From assembly GCF_039522365.1 (NCBI RefSeq), contig NZ_BAAADJ010000009.1, positions 309-44,471 on the forward strand: a DNA stretch of 44,163 bases, written 5' to 3'. The translations under genes and the position numbers were made by a program. The notes beneath the pieces are model-generated. The model saw only the letters and a program-made list of their open reading frames with translations. It did no database searches and had not been told where the DNA came from. Numbering within the stretch: position 1 is the first letter of the stretch; the number at the start of each line of letters is the position of its first letter. This document shows, piece after piece, positions 7,895 through 16,366 of the stretch. The DNA comes from Bacillus carboniphilus (GTDB lineage: Bacteria; Bacillota; Bacilli; Bacillales; JC228).

Positions 7895-9949
7895 ATAGGC
7901 ATTGCAGCACGAATTATTAAACATAAAAAAGCCGTAGCGATTACATTTACAGTCCTAACCATCATCTGTTCGCTCGCCATATTAGGTGTATCGGTTAACT
8001 ACGATATGAAAGATTACTTACCAGAAGATGCTCAGTCGACCATCGCTATGGGTATTATGGAACAGGAATTTGAGGGTAACGTTCCAACGAATCGAGTCAT
8101 GATCAATGATGTGACTATACAGGAAGCTCTTGCTTTTAAAGAAAATTTGGAAGCTATCGATGGGGTGTCTGATGTCACCTGGTTAGATGATGCGATTGAT
8201 ATAAAATCTCCACTGGAAATGGCGGATGAAGAGGTTGTGGAAGCCTATTATAAGGATAACAAAGCTTTATTTTCATTCAGTATCCGTGAAGGAGATGAAG
8301 TGGCTGTAACCGATAATATATATGATCTCATTGGTGATGATAACGCCATGGCGGGTGAATCACTGAATACAGCTACACAACAAAAAATGGCTGGCACAGA
8401 GTCCATGTATGCAGCCGCACTATTGGTACCGATTATTATCATCATTTTAGTGGTGTCGACCACTTCTTGGGTTGAGCCGGTGCTCTTCTTAACAGCGATT
8501 GGTGTATCGGTTTTAATTAACATGGGAACGAACATCTTTCTAGGAGAAGTTTCCTTTGTAACCCAATCGGTCGCTCCTATCTTACAGTTAGCGGTATCTT
8601 TGGATTACGCGATCTTTCTACTTCATAGTTTTTCAGACTATCGAAAAAAAGTAGCTGATCCACAAGAAGCCATGCAGCTGGCAATGGGGAAATCATTTTC
8701 AGCAATAGCAGCTAGTGCATCCACGACCTTTTTTGGGTTTATCGCACTATCGTTTATGAAATTTGAAATTGGCTCCGATTTAGGTATTAACCTTGTAAAA
8801 GGAATTCTTTTAAGCTTTATCAGTGTGATGGTGTTTTTACCGGTATTAACACTTTTACTTTATAAATGGATTGATAAAACACAGCATAAACCATTTGTCC
8901 CAGAGTTTAAGGGAGTGGGGAAGGCTGTAGTGAAAATGAGAATACCAAGTCTACTACTTGTTCTGATTTTGGTGGTCCCAGCCTTTTTAGCCCAAAGTCA
9001 GACTGATTTCACATATGGAATCGGGGAACAGCCTGAGTCTACGAGAGCGGGTAGTGATATTGTCAAAATAAAAGAACAGTTCGGCGAGAGTACCCCGATG
9101 GTTTTACTCGTTCCAAAAGGGGATGTCGCCAAAGAAGAGGAATTAGTTCAGGATTTAGAAGAGACCAATCATGTGACGAGTGTGATTGCTTATGTCAATA
9201 CCGTTAGCGCAGTGATTCCGCCAGAGTATTTGGATCCTTCGATAACGGAACAATTCTACTCCGAACATTACAGCCGGATTATCCTTCAAACGAATACAAA
9301 AACCGAGGGAGAAGTGGCATTCCGTTTAATCGAACAAATACAAAAGACAGCCGAACAGTATTATAGTGATGATGTTTACTTGGTAGGCGAAAGCGTCACC
9401 TTGTTTGATATCAAACACACTGTTGAAAAGGATAATAAGCTGGTAAATATGCTGACGTTGATTACGATTGCTTTTGTTTTATTCGTAACCTTCAAGTCTA
9501 TTTCGATACCGGTTGTTCTGATTGCGACGATTCAGTCAGCGGTTTGGATTAACCTATCCGTTCCGTACTTTACAGATTCTTCATTAGTGTATGTGGGATA
9601 CTTGTTAATCAGCATTATCCAGCTTGCAGCAACAGTCGACTACGCTATTCTACTGACGGATGCGTATAAAGAGTATCGACAAGAAATGCCTGCGCTTGAA
9701 GCCATTAAGAAAACACTTGATGAAAAGATATTTGCGATTGCGATTTCGGCTTCGATTTTATCCAGTGTCGGGTTCATTTTATGGATGACATCCTCCAACC
9801 CAATTGTTGGCGCTATTGGTTTATTACTAGGAAGAGGAGCGCTACTCGCATTTGTCATGGTCGTTTTCTTCTTACCAGCAATGCTATTGGTATTTGATAA
9901 ATGGATTAGAAAAACAACATGGAAAGCAAAATTTTTTAAGGGGAAATGA
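7895..9949 (+). CDS. MMPL/RND family exporter (YdgH/YdfJ type)
   Basis: About 684 residues. The first in-frame ATG (8006) would remove the first membrane helix: the frame stays open upstream to a TGA at 7886-7888 and encodes IGIAARIIKHKKAVAI and a hydrophobic helix ending LGVSVNYD, typical of the N-terminus of this family. In that stretch there is no ATG, GTG, TTG or CTG start in reach of the gagagg site (7879-7884); ATA at 7895 is 10 bases from it, ACG at 7889 is 4. Two MMPL halves follow, each with an extracellular loop and a block of five to six helices (SLDYAIFLLHSFSDY; ATVDYAILLTDAYKEY). It should export lipids or hydrophobic compounds. Overlaps the next gene by 4 bases. Confidence 0.85.
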   Translation: MGIAARIIKHKKAVAITFTVLTIICSLAILGVSVNYDMKDYLPEDAQSTIAMGIMEQEFEGNVPTNRVMINDVTIQEALAFKENLEAIDGVSDVTWLDDAIDIKSPLEMADEEVVEAYYKDNKALFSFSIREGDEVAVTDNIYDLIGDDNAMAGESLNTATQQKMAGTESMYAAALLVPIIIIILVVSTTSWVEPVLFLTAIGVSVLINMGTNIFLGEVSFVTQSVAPILQLAVSLDYAIFLLHSFSDYRKKVADPQEAMQLAMGKSFSAIAASASTTFFGFIALSFMKFEIGSDLGINLVKGILLSFISVMVFLPVLTLLLYKWIDKTQHKPFVPEFKGVGKAVVKMRIPSLLLVLILVVPAFLAQSQTDFTYGIGEQPESTRAGSDIVKIKEQFGESTPMVLLVPKGDVAKEEELVQDLEETNHVTSVIAYVNTVSAVIPPEYLDPSITEQFYSEHYSRIILQTNTKTEGEVAFRLIEQIQKTAEQYYSDDVYLVGESVTLFDIKHTVEKDNKLVNMLTLITIAFVLFVTFKSISIPVVLIATIQSAVWINLSVPYFTDSSLVYVGYLLISIIQLAATVDYAILLTDAYKEYRQEMPALEAIKKTLDEKIFAIAISASILSSVGFILWMTSSNPIVGAIGLLLGRGALLAFVMVVFFLPAMLLVFDKWIRKTTWKAKFFKGK

Positions 9950-11778
9950 TGATGAGGAGAACAAATAAAATTCTACTTGTCTTGGCAGCTGTTCTTTTAG
10001 TGGTGCCAAACCTGTTTGTGACGGCTACATCAGATGATTCCAAATCATCCGGAACAGAGGAAAAGACTTCTCATGATAAAGGGACCATCTCCTCAAAGGA
10101 TGAAGTCGTCTACGCAAAGCTAAGTGCAACGGGTGAAAGACAAGAAATCTATGTGGTAAATATTTTAGATATAGAAAAAGCGGGGCAAGTAGTCGATTAT
10201 GGCCCATACTCTAGCTTGAAAAACTTAACAGACTTAGCGGAACTTCAGCAAAAGGACGGGGAAGTTGAATTCACAGCTCCAGAGGGCAAATTCTATTATC
10301 AAGGGAATATGAATGAGGAATCCTTACCATGGGATGTATCTGTTGCCTATTTATTAGATGGAAAAGAGATTGACCCAAAAGAGCTAGCAGGGAAAGACGG
10401 GCATGTCCAAATTCGGATAGCCACGTCTGCAAATGAAGCGGTAGATCCTGTTTTCTTTAACAACTATCTATTACAAATTTCTTTATCTCTGAATTTAGAA
10501 AGATACAGCAACATCCAAGCTCCTGATGGGATGCTTGCCAATGCGGGTAAAAATAAGCAAGTGACATTTACCATTATGCCTGAAAAAGAGGAAGAGCTTG
10601 TCGTTGAAGCAGATGTTGTGAAGTTTGAGCTTGATGGCATTGATATTACAGCGATTCCATCTTCTATGCCGATTGATGCACCTGACATTGATAACATGAC
10701 AGGAGATATGGAAACCTTAACGAAAGCCATTCTTGAAGTGAACAATGGAGTAGTAGAATTTGCTGATGGGGTGTCTAAATTAAACAACGGAGTGTTTGAT
10801 CTTCGTGATGGTTCAAAGCAATATAACGATGGAATTTCAACACTTGATGAATCTTCATCGGAAATTGTGGATGCATCAGAATCGATAGGTCAGGCTCTTG
10901 AAACATTGAACCAGTCGCTAAGTGGGGAATCAGGCGATATGGGTCTTGGCGATTTGAAAAAACTTGAGACAGGGCTTACGCAAATAGCGGGTGGTTTAAG
11001 AGAAGCGTCTGCTGGATTAACCACGCTTAAAGAAAATTACAGTATGGCCTACCTCGCACTAGATGATGCGATGGCAATCATCCCTGAACATGAAATTACA
11101 GAAGAGCAAATTCAGCAGCTTTATATGAGCGGGGCCAACAAAACGGTTGTCGATCAATTAGTAGAAACGTATGCAGCAGCTCGTAAAGCAAAAGGAACGT
11201 ACACGGCTGTAAAAGAAGCATTTGCAGCAGTCGAGCCAACACTAGAGCAAGTGAGCGGTGGAATGACTGAAATGGCGAACAGCTTAGACACGATGGCAGA
11301 GGGGCTATCCTCTGTTGGAGATACAAACCCTGCCGATTCCTTAGCACAACTACAAGAAGGAATCAGCGCTCTATCATCCAACTATAAAGCGTTCCATTCA
11401 GGGATTGAAGAATATACCGATGGAATCAGCCAATTAGCGACCTCCTATCAAGAAATGCACAAAGGAATCGAAGCTCTATCGGAAGGAACAGGTGAGCTTG
11501 AAAACGGTGTAGGTAAATTGCATGATGGTACATCTGAACTCTATGAAGCGACGAAGGATTTACCTGACCAAATGAAAGAGGAAGTCAATCAAATGATGGA
11601 AGAATATGATAAGTCCGATTTCGAACCAGTCTCCTTCGTTTCTCCGAAGAATGAGAAAGTGAATTCCGTGCAGTTTGTCTTCAAGACGGCGAGCATTAAA
11701 GTAGAAAAGCCTGTTGAAACGGAAGAGCCGGTTGAAGAAGAGACTGGATTTTGGGCTCGATTGAAGGCTTTGTTTTGA
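9946..11778 (+). CDS. secreted Gly/coiled-coil repeat protein partnered with the MMPL exporter
   Basis: 610 residues. Residues 1-30 are a Sec signal peptide (RRTNKILLVLAAVLLVVPNLFVTATS). Residues 40-270 form a beta-rich domain; residues 275-590 are helical with repeats of the form L..G...L..G, for example VEFADGVSKLNNGVFDLRDG, as in the YhgE/Pip phage-infection family and other exporter partners. The C-terminus is short and charged with a final amphipathic GFWARLKALF; I see no transmembrane anchor besides the signal sequence. Its start overlaps the exporter stop (ATGA), so the two are translationally coupled and very likely form one export machine. Three ATG codons in a row (9946, 9949, 9952) make the exact start uncertain. 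Confidence 0.85.
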   Translation: MMMRRTNKILLVLAAVLLVVPNLFVTATSDDSKSSGTEEKTSHDKGTISSKDEVVYAKLSATGERQEIYVVNILDIEKAGQVVDYGPYSSLKNLTDLAELQQKDGEVEFTAPEGKFYYQGNMNEESLPWDVSVAYLLDGKEIDPKELAGKDGHVQIRIATSANEAVDPVFFNNYLLQISLSLNLERYSNIQAPDGMLANAGKNKQVTFTIMPEKEEELVVEADVVKFELDGIDITAIPSSMPIDAPDIDNMTGDMETLTKAILEVNNGVVEFADGVSKLNNGVFDLRDGSKQYNDGISTLDESSSEIVDASESIGQALETLNQSLSGESGDMGLGDLKKLETGLTQIAGGLREASAGLTTLKENYSMAYLALDDAMAIIPEHEITEEQIQQLYMSGANKTVVDQLVETYAAARKAKGTYTAVKEAFAAVEPTLEQVSGGMTEMANSLDTMAEGLSSVGDTNPADSLAQLQEGISALSSNYKAFHSGIEEYTDGISQLATSYQEMHKGIEALSEGTGELENGVGKLHDGTSELYEATKDLPDQMKEEVNQMMEEYDKSDFEPVSFVSPKNEKVNSVQFVFKTASIKVEKPVETEEPVEEETGFWARLKALF

Positions 11779-11854
11779 GTGGGGATTCGATTAGCGAGTA
11801 GATGTGTGGTGGTTATCTGAGCGTGTGGTTTTGGCTATGCGAGAATAATGCTAT

Positions 11855-11895
11855 AAAAGGTGTCAGTCCCTTAACGAGGCTGGCACTTTTTTCAT
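11855..11895 (+). terminator. terminator of the exporter operon
   Basis: Stem aaaaggtgtcag/ctggcactttt with T-run. Confidence 0.8.
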
Positions 11896-11970
11896 TTATC
11901 TCCCCTAAAAGTTTCCAGATACCACTTAATAAAGATAAAATATAGCTATGAGGAAGAGGGGGATAGGGAC

Positions 11971-12708
11971 ATGAATATCCAAAATAAAAAAGCATGGGAA
12001 TATCGGGCATACGAGTTTTGGAATAAAAAATACGGTTCACCGATAGAGAGGGCCAAACAAATAGTAGCAAACCCCAGAGCTAGCTTAAAGAAACATCAAG
12101 AGTACTTTGACTACATTGAGGGATTAAAGATTGCAAATATTTGTGGATCGAACGGGAGGAAAGCAGTTCCATTATCCCTACTGGGAGCTGACGTAACTCT
12201 ATTTGATATATCAGAGGAAAATAAGAGATATGCCCTTGAGCTAGCTCACCATGCAAACACTTCAATAGATTACATAGTCGGAGATATTTACGACTTGGAC
12301 ATCAATAGATTTGCAGATTACTTTGATATTCTCTATCTCGAAGGCGGCATATTGCACTACTTTCATGATATTGATAAATTCATGACCATTCTGTTTACGA
12401 TTTTAAAAGAGGGCGGGAAAATGATCTTAAGTGACTTTCATCCACTAAGGAGATGCATAGGTCCTAATAATCAATATGAGGATAACTACTTTGACCAGGA
12501 AGTCCAAAGCGGAGATGTAGCCTATAAACAATTTTTCGATGAACGAGATCAACAAGATTTCCCTGATGTATTGGTTAAGCCGTATACTTTGAGTGAAATT
12601 ATAAATTCAGTTATTTCATCAGGATTCACCTTACAAAAATTTGACGAACACCGCGGTTGGAATCATGAAAATATGCCATGGGAGTTTACGATACAAGCTG
12701 TAAAATAA
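11971..12708 (+). CDS. class I SAM-dependent methyltransferase
   Basis: 245 residues. Motif I is NICGSNGRKAVPLSLLGADVTLFDIS (about residues 56-81): the usual G-x-G-x-G is modified to CGSNG, with the acidic Asp of strand 2 at VTLFDIS. Motif II-like VGDIYDLD and the LKEGGKMILSDFHP strand follow. The C-terminal part carries the substrate-binding lid. Target unknown; small molecules are likely for this subgroup. Gene is alone, with gagggggatagg in front of the ATG. Confidence 0.85.
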   Translation: MNIQNKKAWEYRAYEFWNKKYGSPIERAKQIVANPRASLKKHQEYFDYIEGLKIANICGSNGRKAVPLSLLGADVTLFDISEENKRYALELAHHANTSIDYIVGDIYDLDINRFADYFDILYLEGGILHYFHDIDKFMTILFTILKEGGKMILSDFHPLRRCIGPNNQYEDNYFDQEVQSGDVAYKQFFDERDQQDFPDVLVKPYTLSEIINSVISSGFTLQKFDEHRGWNHENMPWEFTIQAVK

Positions 12709-12813
12709 GTGAGGACGCGGGACATCTGCCCATTATTACATAAAAAACTTACCAAAAATTAGACGGTGCATAGGATAGTAGGGACATTTAGGGAAATAGA
12801 GAGGAGATTACGT

Positions 12814-13362
12814 ATGTACCGAAATCCATACTATCAGAATCAATGGTCTAGTCCGATTCATCAGACGAATTGGGGATACAACTGGGGCCCTCAGCAACAA
12901 AACTACTGGAATCAGCAATACTGGGATCATTATTACACAAATAGAGTACAAGATTATGGACCGAATCCTTTTGTTATTAACATCGAAGAAGCAACAAAAC
13001 AAAACAATACGTTCCGAACCGCATTATGGACAGGAGACCACTTACAACTGACTTTAATGAGCATTAACGTAGGGGAAGACATTGGACTAGAAAACCACCC
13101 GAACTTGGACCAATTCCTTCGTGTTGAAGAAGGACAGGGAATGGTAATGATGGGGAAAAGAAAAGACAAACTAAATTTCCAACAAAGAGTTTCTGATGAT
13201 TTTGCTATCATTATACCAGCTGGAACATGGCACAATGTCATCAATACAGGGAATACACCATTAAAAATGTACTCCATCTACGCGCCTCCACAGCATCCAT
13301 TTGGTACAGTTCATCAAACAAAAGCTGAGGCAATGGCGGCGGAAGAAGAGCATCATTCATAA
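12814..13362 (+). CDS. cupin domain protein with a Tyr/Asn/Gln/Trp-rich N-terminus
   Basis: 182 residues from the ATG at 12814, which has gaggag 7 bases upstream. Residues 1-50 are low complexity, rich in Tyr, Asn, Gln, Trp and Pro, like spore-coat or surface proteins. Residues 70-165 are a cupin barrel: the motif IGLENHPNLDQFLRVEEGQG (metal-binding His and Glu) and second motif IPAGTWHNVINTGNTPLKMYSIY. The C-terminal tail is QTKAEAMAAEEEHHS. Family members act as sugar isomerases, dioxygenases or small-molecule binders; no substrate can be named here. The N-terminal composition suggests it could be a spore coat component, which is only an inference. Confidence 0.85.
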   Translation: MYRNPYYQNQWSSPIHQTNWGYNWGPQQQNYWNQQYWDHYYTNRVQDYGPNPFVINIEEATKQNNTFRTALWTGDHLQLTLMSINVGEDIGLENHPNLDQFLRVEEGQGMVMMGKRKDKLNFQQRVSDDFAIIIPAGTWHNVINTGNTPLKMYSIYAPPQHPFGTVHQTKAEAMAAEEEHHS

Positions 13363-13386
13363 TTTAAAAAGATATAGACGGTTTTT

Positions 13387-13440
13387 CAGCTTTTTTCAAG
13401 AGTATATGAAAGAGGCTGGGAAGCTGTTTTTATTTTCTTA
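13387..13440 (+). terminator. weak terminator after the cupin gene
   Basis: CAGCTT and AAGCTG arms separated by about 35 bases and followed by ttttatttt. Confidence 0.4.
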
Positions 13441-13562
13441 GGACTAAAAACCTACATATCTAGTAATGGTGATAGGACTAACTTACTGAATTAGACTGAT
13501 TATTAAGTTTATTCTGATAAATGGTTGAATTACCACTTTTCTACCAGTACTATTAAACTATG

Positions 13563-13578
13563 TTACCGGTAATATAAT
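13563..13578 (+). promoter_or_regulatory. -10 box and adjoining palindrome of the small secreted peptide gene
   Basis: TTACCGGTAA (13563-13572) is a perfect 10-bp palindrome directly abutting TATAAT (13573-13578). No good -35 hexamer is seen 17 bases upstream, so the palindrome may be a regulator site. Confidence 0.45.
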
Positions 13579-13600
13579 CCAGAAAAGGGAGGTAATTTCC

Positions 13601-13780
13601 ATGACTAGAGTTCGTAAAGCCTTATTATCTTGTCTATTCGCTATTGGGATGATTGGTTTCAGTGCTGCATCTGTAAGTGCAACTCCGCCTAGTTTAGAAG
13701 ATCCAATTGGTGGAGGCGGTAGCGGCGGTGGAAGTGGCGGCGGTGGAGGCTGCCCAACTTCTTGCTATACTGGACCTTAA
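13601..13780 (+). CDS. 59-residue secreted Gly-rich peptide with a C-x3-C tail
   Basis: This short gene has a strong gggagg site 8 bases before ATG, a nearby -10 box and its own terminator 5 bases after the stop. Residues 1-27 form a Sec signal peptide: MTRVRK, a hydrophobic core and a VSA cleavage site. The predicted mature peptide has 32 residues: an acidic TPPSLEDPI segment, a flexible run of 14 Gly/Ser residues (37-50) and a C-terminal end CPTSCYTGP with Cys51 and Cys55. I do not recognise a family. A secreted signal peptide, bacteriocin or small surface protein are possible; the two Cys could form a disulphide ring of five residues. Confidence 0.75.
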   Translation: MTRVRKALLSCLFAIGMIGFSAASVSATPPSLEDPIGGGGSGGGSGGGGGCPTSCYTGP

Positions 13781-13784
13781 TATC

Positions 13785-13820
13785 AAAAAAAACCAAGTCT
13801 ATTCAGGACTTGGTTTTTTT
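13785..13820 (+). terminator. terminator of the small secreted peptide gene
   Basis: Stem aaaccaagtc/gacttggttt flanked by A-run and T-run. Confidence 0.9.
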
Positions 13821-14100
13821 AATGTAAAAATAAGGAGTTATACCTCACCGCCTGATTTCACCTAAATAAACTAAATTAAAACTAAATTCCTTCACCACCA
13901 CTAACGTACAAGTCCACAGAAAATGAGCTTCGGGGCAAATGTCCGATTTATCATATGTACGGTCTACGGATTTATTATCGAAAGCTATGAGCTACACCCA
14001 AATAAATTTAGGAACTCTATTTTAAGTCAGCCCCTTTTACTAAAACAGGTATAAATTCAACATCCCTAAATATAGTGTAGTAGTTAGGACAAGCGAGGGG
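13821..14100. other. gene-free stretch
   Basis: 280 bases with stops in all frames at short spacing; no repeat or structured RNA recognised. It should hold the promoter of the downstream acetyltransferase. Confidence 0.5.
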
Positions 14101-14922
14101 ATGGCTGTGGTACCGATTTTAGAAGAGTTAACAAAGGGGAAAATAGAAAAGGCAATACGGGAAAATTTTGAAGACTTCTATAAAATGGCCCCTAAGAACA
14201 AATTTAAATATCTAGAGAAGGATGGCGTCAAATGGGTTTCTAGTGTTTTACCTCATCCTTTGTTTAACCGTGTGGTAGCTACAGATTGCAGTAAAGAAGA
14301 GCTGCCCAACATTCTGAATGAAATATCTCAATACTTTCAAGCTAAAAAGCTACCGTTTCTATGGATGAATTGGACGGGAGTGGATCAGTCAGACTCTCTT
14401 ATAAGTTTCTTAGAGGAGAATGGGTTTTGGAAAATTATTTTTACAATCGGAATGGCACTTAGGTTAGAAAAGCTGAGGGTACCGCAACCGAAAGTGAAAG
14501 GATTAGAAATAGTAGAAGTAAAATCGGATAAGGATTTTGCAATCTTTATGGAAGTGTTGCAATCTGGCTTTGAGGCAACGGATGAAATTGCGCAAGGATA
14601 TCAAGTGATGAATAAAGCTATCTTAGAAAAGCCAGAACACGGCACACATTATCTTGCCAGTTACAAAGGCAAGGTGGTAGCTGTATCATCCGTCATATAT
14701 GGCTCAGGCGTTGCAGGGATATATAATGTGAGTACACTAAAAAGGGCTAGAGGCAAAGGTTTTGGTAGAGCGGTAACTTTTGTGCCACTATTAGAAGCTA
14801 AATCCAAAGGATACAAACTAGCGGTTCTTCACTCAAGTGTGGCTGGATATAACGTATATAAAGGATTAGGGTTTGAAGAGTATTATGAGATTGGGTTATA
14901 TATGAGAGATAGTGAGATTTGA
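14101..14922 (+). CDS. GNAT family N-acetyltransferase
   Basis: 273 residues. The C-terminal half (about 135-270) is a GNAT fold: YNVSTLKRARGKGFGRAVT carries the acetyl-CoA loop R-x-x-G-x-G/A (RGKGFG) and YNVYKGLGFEEYYEIGLYM is the usual last strand. The N-terminal half looks like a second, degenerate GNAT-type domain without the loop, giving the two-domain build common in bacilli. The gagggg site abuts the ATG at 14101, so the GTG at 14107 (codon 3) with a 6-base spacing may be the true start. Substrate unknown. Confidence 0.88.
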   Translation: MAVVPILEELTKGKIEKAIRENFEDFYKMAPKNKFKYLEKDGVKWVSSVLPHPLFNRVVATDCSKEELPNILNEISQYFQAKKLPFLWMNWTGVDQSDSLISFLEENGFWKIIFTIGMALRLEKLRVPQPKVKGLEIVEVKSDKDFAIFMEVLQSGFEATDEIAQGYQVMNKAILEKPEHGTHYLASYKGKVVAVSSVIYGSGVAGIYNVSTLKRARGKGFGRAVTFVPLLEAKSKGYKLAVLHSSVAGYNVYKGLGFEEYYEIGLYMRDSEI

Positions 14923-14931
14923 AAAAAAGTG

Positions 14932-14983
14932 CTTACCTCTAGTGCGATTAAGTGTAATGAACTGGAGCATGGCGCTTTTTTTG
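14932..14983 (+). terminator. terminator after the acetyltransferase
   Basis: Long imperfect stem with outer arms aaaaaaagtgc/gcgcttttttt and inner ctagt/actgg. Confidence 0.6.
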
Positions 14984-15081
14984 TGTTTCTGAAGGGTCGG
15001 AATGGTTCCCTTTTTTATAAAAATAAATGAAAAATGGTCACCATAGCTCCCACCATGATGACCACCTAACTAAAACCTACA

Positions 15082-15462
15082 TTAAAAAATTCCATTCTCA
15101 TTCGGAGATTCCCCAGGAACAGCTTGTCCTAAATCCCACATTTCAACGATTTGGTTGTCTTGGAACCGGCAGATATGTACAACGGCAAATCCTAGATCCT
15201 CTGGATTTTGCTTAATATGTGAGAAAACCATTACTTTATCATTCTCTTGAATGGCTAGTTTCACATCAAGTGTCTTGTTAGGATTCTGGGAAGCGTCCTC
15301 TTCCATTGCATGCATAAGTGAATCTGCATCTCCAGGGAAGTATGGATTGTGGTGAAGAAAGTCAGGTGCTATGTAACGGTCGTATGCTTCTCGAATATTC
15401 CCTTGGGCTACAAGTTGTAAAAAAGAAACAGCTTTTTCTTTTAAAGTTGGATTGGTGCTCAT
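15082..15462 (-). CDS. NTF2/SnoaL-like protein
   Basis: 126 residues. Pattern of a SnoaL-like cone-shaped fold: helices KEKAVSFLQLVAQGNIREAYDRYI, then HHNPYFPGDADSLMHAMEE, strands KVMVFSHIKQ and FAVVHICRFQDNQIVEMWDLGQAVP. The VEMWD motif close to the end is typical. Family members are small isomerases, hydrolases or binding proteins; function unknown here. Start supported by aaggatg upstream. Confidence 0.85.
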   Translation of the reverse strand: MSTNPTLKEKAVSFLQLVAQGNIREAYDRYIAPDFLHHNPYFPGDADSLMHAMEEDASQNPNKTLDVKLAIQENDKVMVFSHIKQNPEDLGFAVVHICRFQDNQIVEMWDLGQAVPGESPNENGIF

Positions 15463-15528
15463 TTTTCATCATCCTTTTTAAGTAAAGTCTAAAGAATACA
15501 GAAAAATGAGTCAATCGATATTTTACCA

Positions 15529-15768
15529 TTAACGGTTATTATAAAAATCAATAGCCTTCTGGATATACTTTTCTTCTCCCTCAGGTACTTCTTCCTCGTG
15601 AAAAATAGCATCAACTGGACATACAGCTTCACAGGCACCGCAGTCAATACAAATATCTGGGTCTATATAAAATTGATCTTCCCCCTCAGCAATACAATCA
15701 ACAGGACAGACATCGACGCAGTCTGCCGCTTTTTCTTCGATACATGGGGATGTGATAACGAAAGGCAT
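15529..15768 (-). CDS. fdxA: 7Fe ferredoxin ([3Fe-4S][4Fe-4S])
   Basis: 79 residues. Cys pattern C9-x7-C17-x3-C21-P and C40-x2-C43-x2-C46-x3-C50-P is that of FdxA-type seven-iron ferredoxins: Cys9, 17 and 50 for the 3Fe cluster, Cys21, 40, 43 and 46 for the 4Fe cluster. Cys25 is an additional cysteine. Acidic overall, as an electron carrier should be. Not the short B. subtilis Fer type. Start ATG preceded by aaaggaggg. Single gene. Confidence 0.93.
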   Translation of the reverse strand: MPFVITSPCIEEKAADCVDVCPVDCIAEGEDQFYIDPDICIDCGACEAVCPVDAIFHEEEVPEGEEKYIQKAIDFYNNR

Positions 15769-15807
15769 ACGGGTTGCCCTCCTTTTAAAGTGAAATATAG
15801 AATCTGT

Positions 15808-16230
15808 CTAAGACCTAATACTTAGTAAAACTTCCCTCATCCGGTTTAAATTTTCCCGAATTTTAACAGCACTTAAGTAGTCAATTTTATTATGATAGTT
15901 TTCGGTTTGCTCCAACTGTTCTTCAAGGGACAGTTGTTGGTATTGGTCAATCTGGTTCCCAGTGGAATTTTGATAGTCCATCATTAAATTGGCCTCAAGC
16001 TGAATAACCATGTCCGTTAGCTCACTCAGGCTTTTAGACATAGAAGCAACGCTATTTAGGCTTTGATTACCGGAGTCATTCGTGACCGCTTTAGTCTTTC
16101 CCTTTAGCTCATTCAATCTATTTTTTATAGTAGTAAGTAATTCTGTATGTTCAGAATCGACTTCCATATGATCAAGAATTTGTAAAGTATCCCCAATCAA
16201 TATTTGTAACCGTTCTGAGGCATTATGCAT
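15808..16230 (-). CDS. small all-helical protein of unknown function
   Basis: 140 residues, no signal peptide or membrane segment, predicted helical with many Leu, Gln and Glu. I do not recognise the family. Start ATG at 16230 has aaagggga 8 bases upstream. It is on the same strand as the ferredoxin with 39 bases between the genes and may be transcribed together with it. Confidence 0.7.
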   Translation of the reverse strand: MHNASERLQILIGDTLQILDHMEVDSEHTELLTTIKNRLNELKGKTKAVTNDSGNQSLNSVASMSKSLSELTDMVIQLEANLMMDYQNSTGNQIDQYQQLSLEEQLEQTENYHNKIDYLSAVKIRENLNRMREVLLSIRS

Positions 16231-16366
16231 AATAGACTCCCCTTTAAAATCCTATATATCTTTAATATGTTTATATGGATAATAGTCTATACACCCTAAA
16301 GGGATATCGTTAGAATGCGTTGGAACGGTTTTGATATAATATAAAGAAAGAAAAAGGGGGAAGACG

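Noticed and set aside
15027-15215. 62-codon plus-strand frame with a His-rich start
   Set aside because: No ribosome site, and it lies mostly opposite the NTF2-like gene with which it is incompatible in codon pattern.
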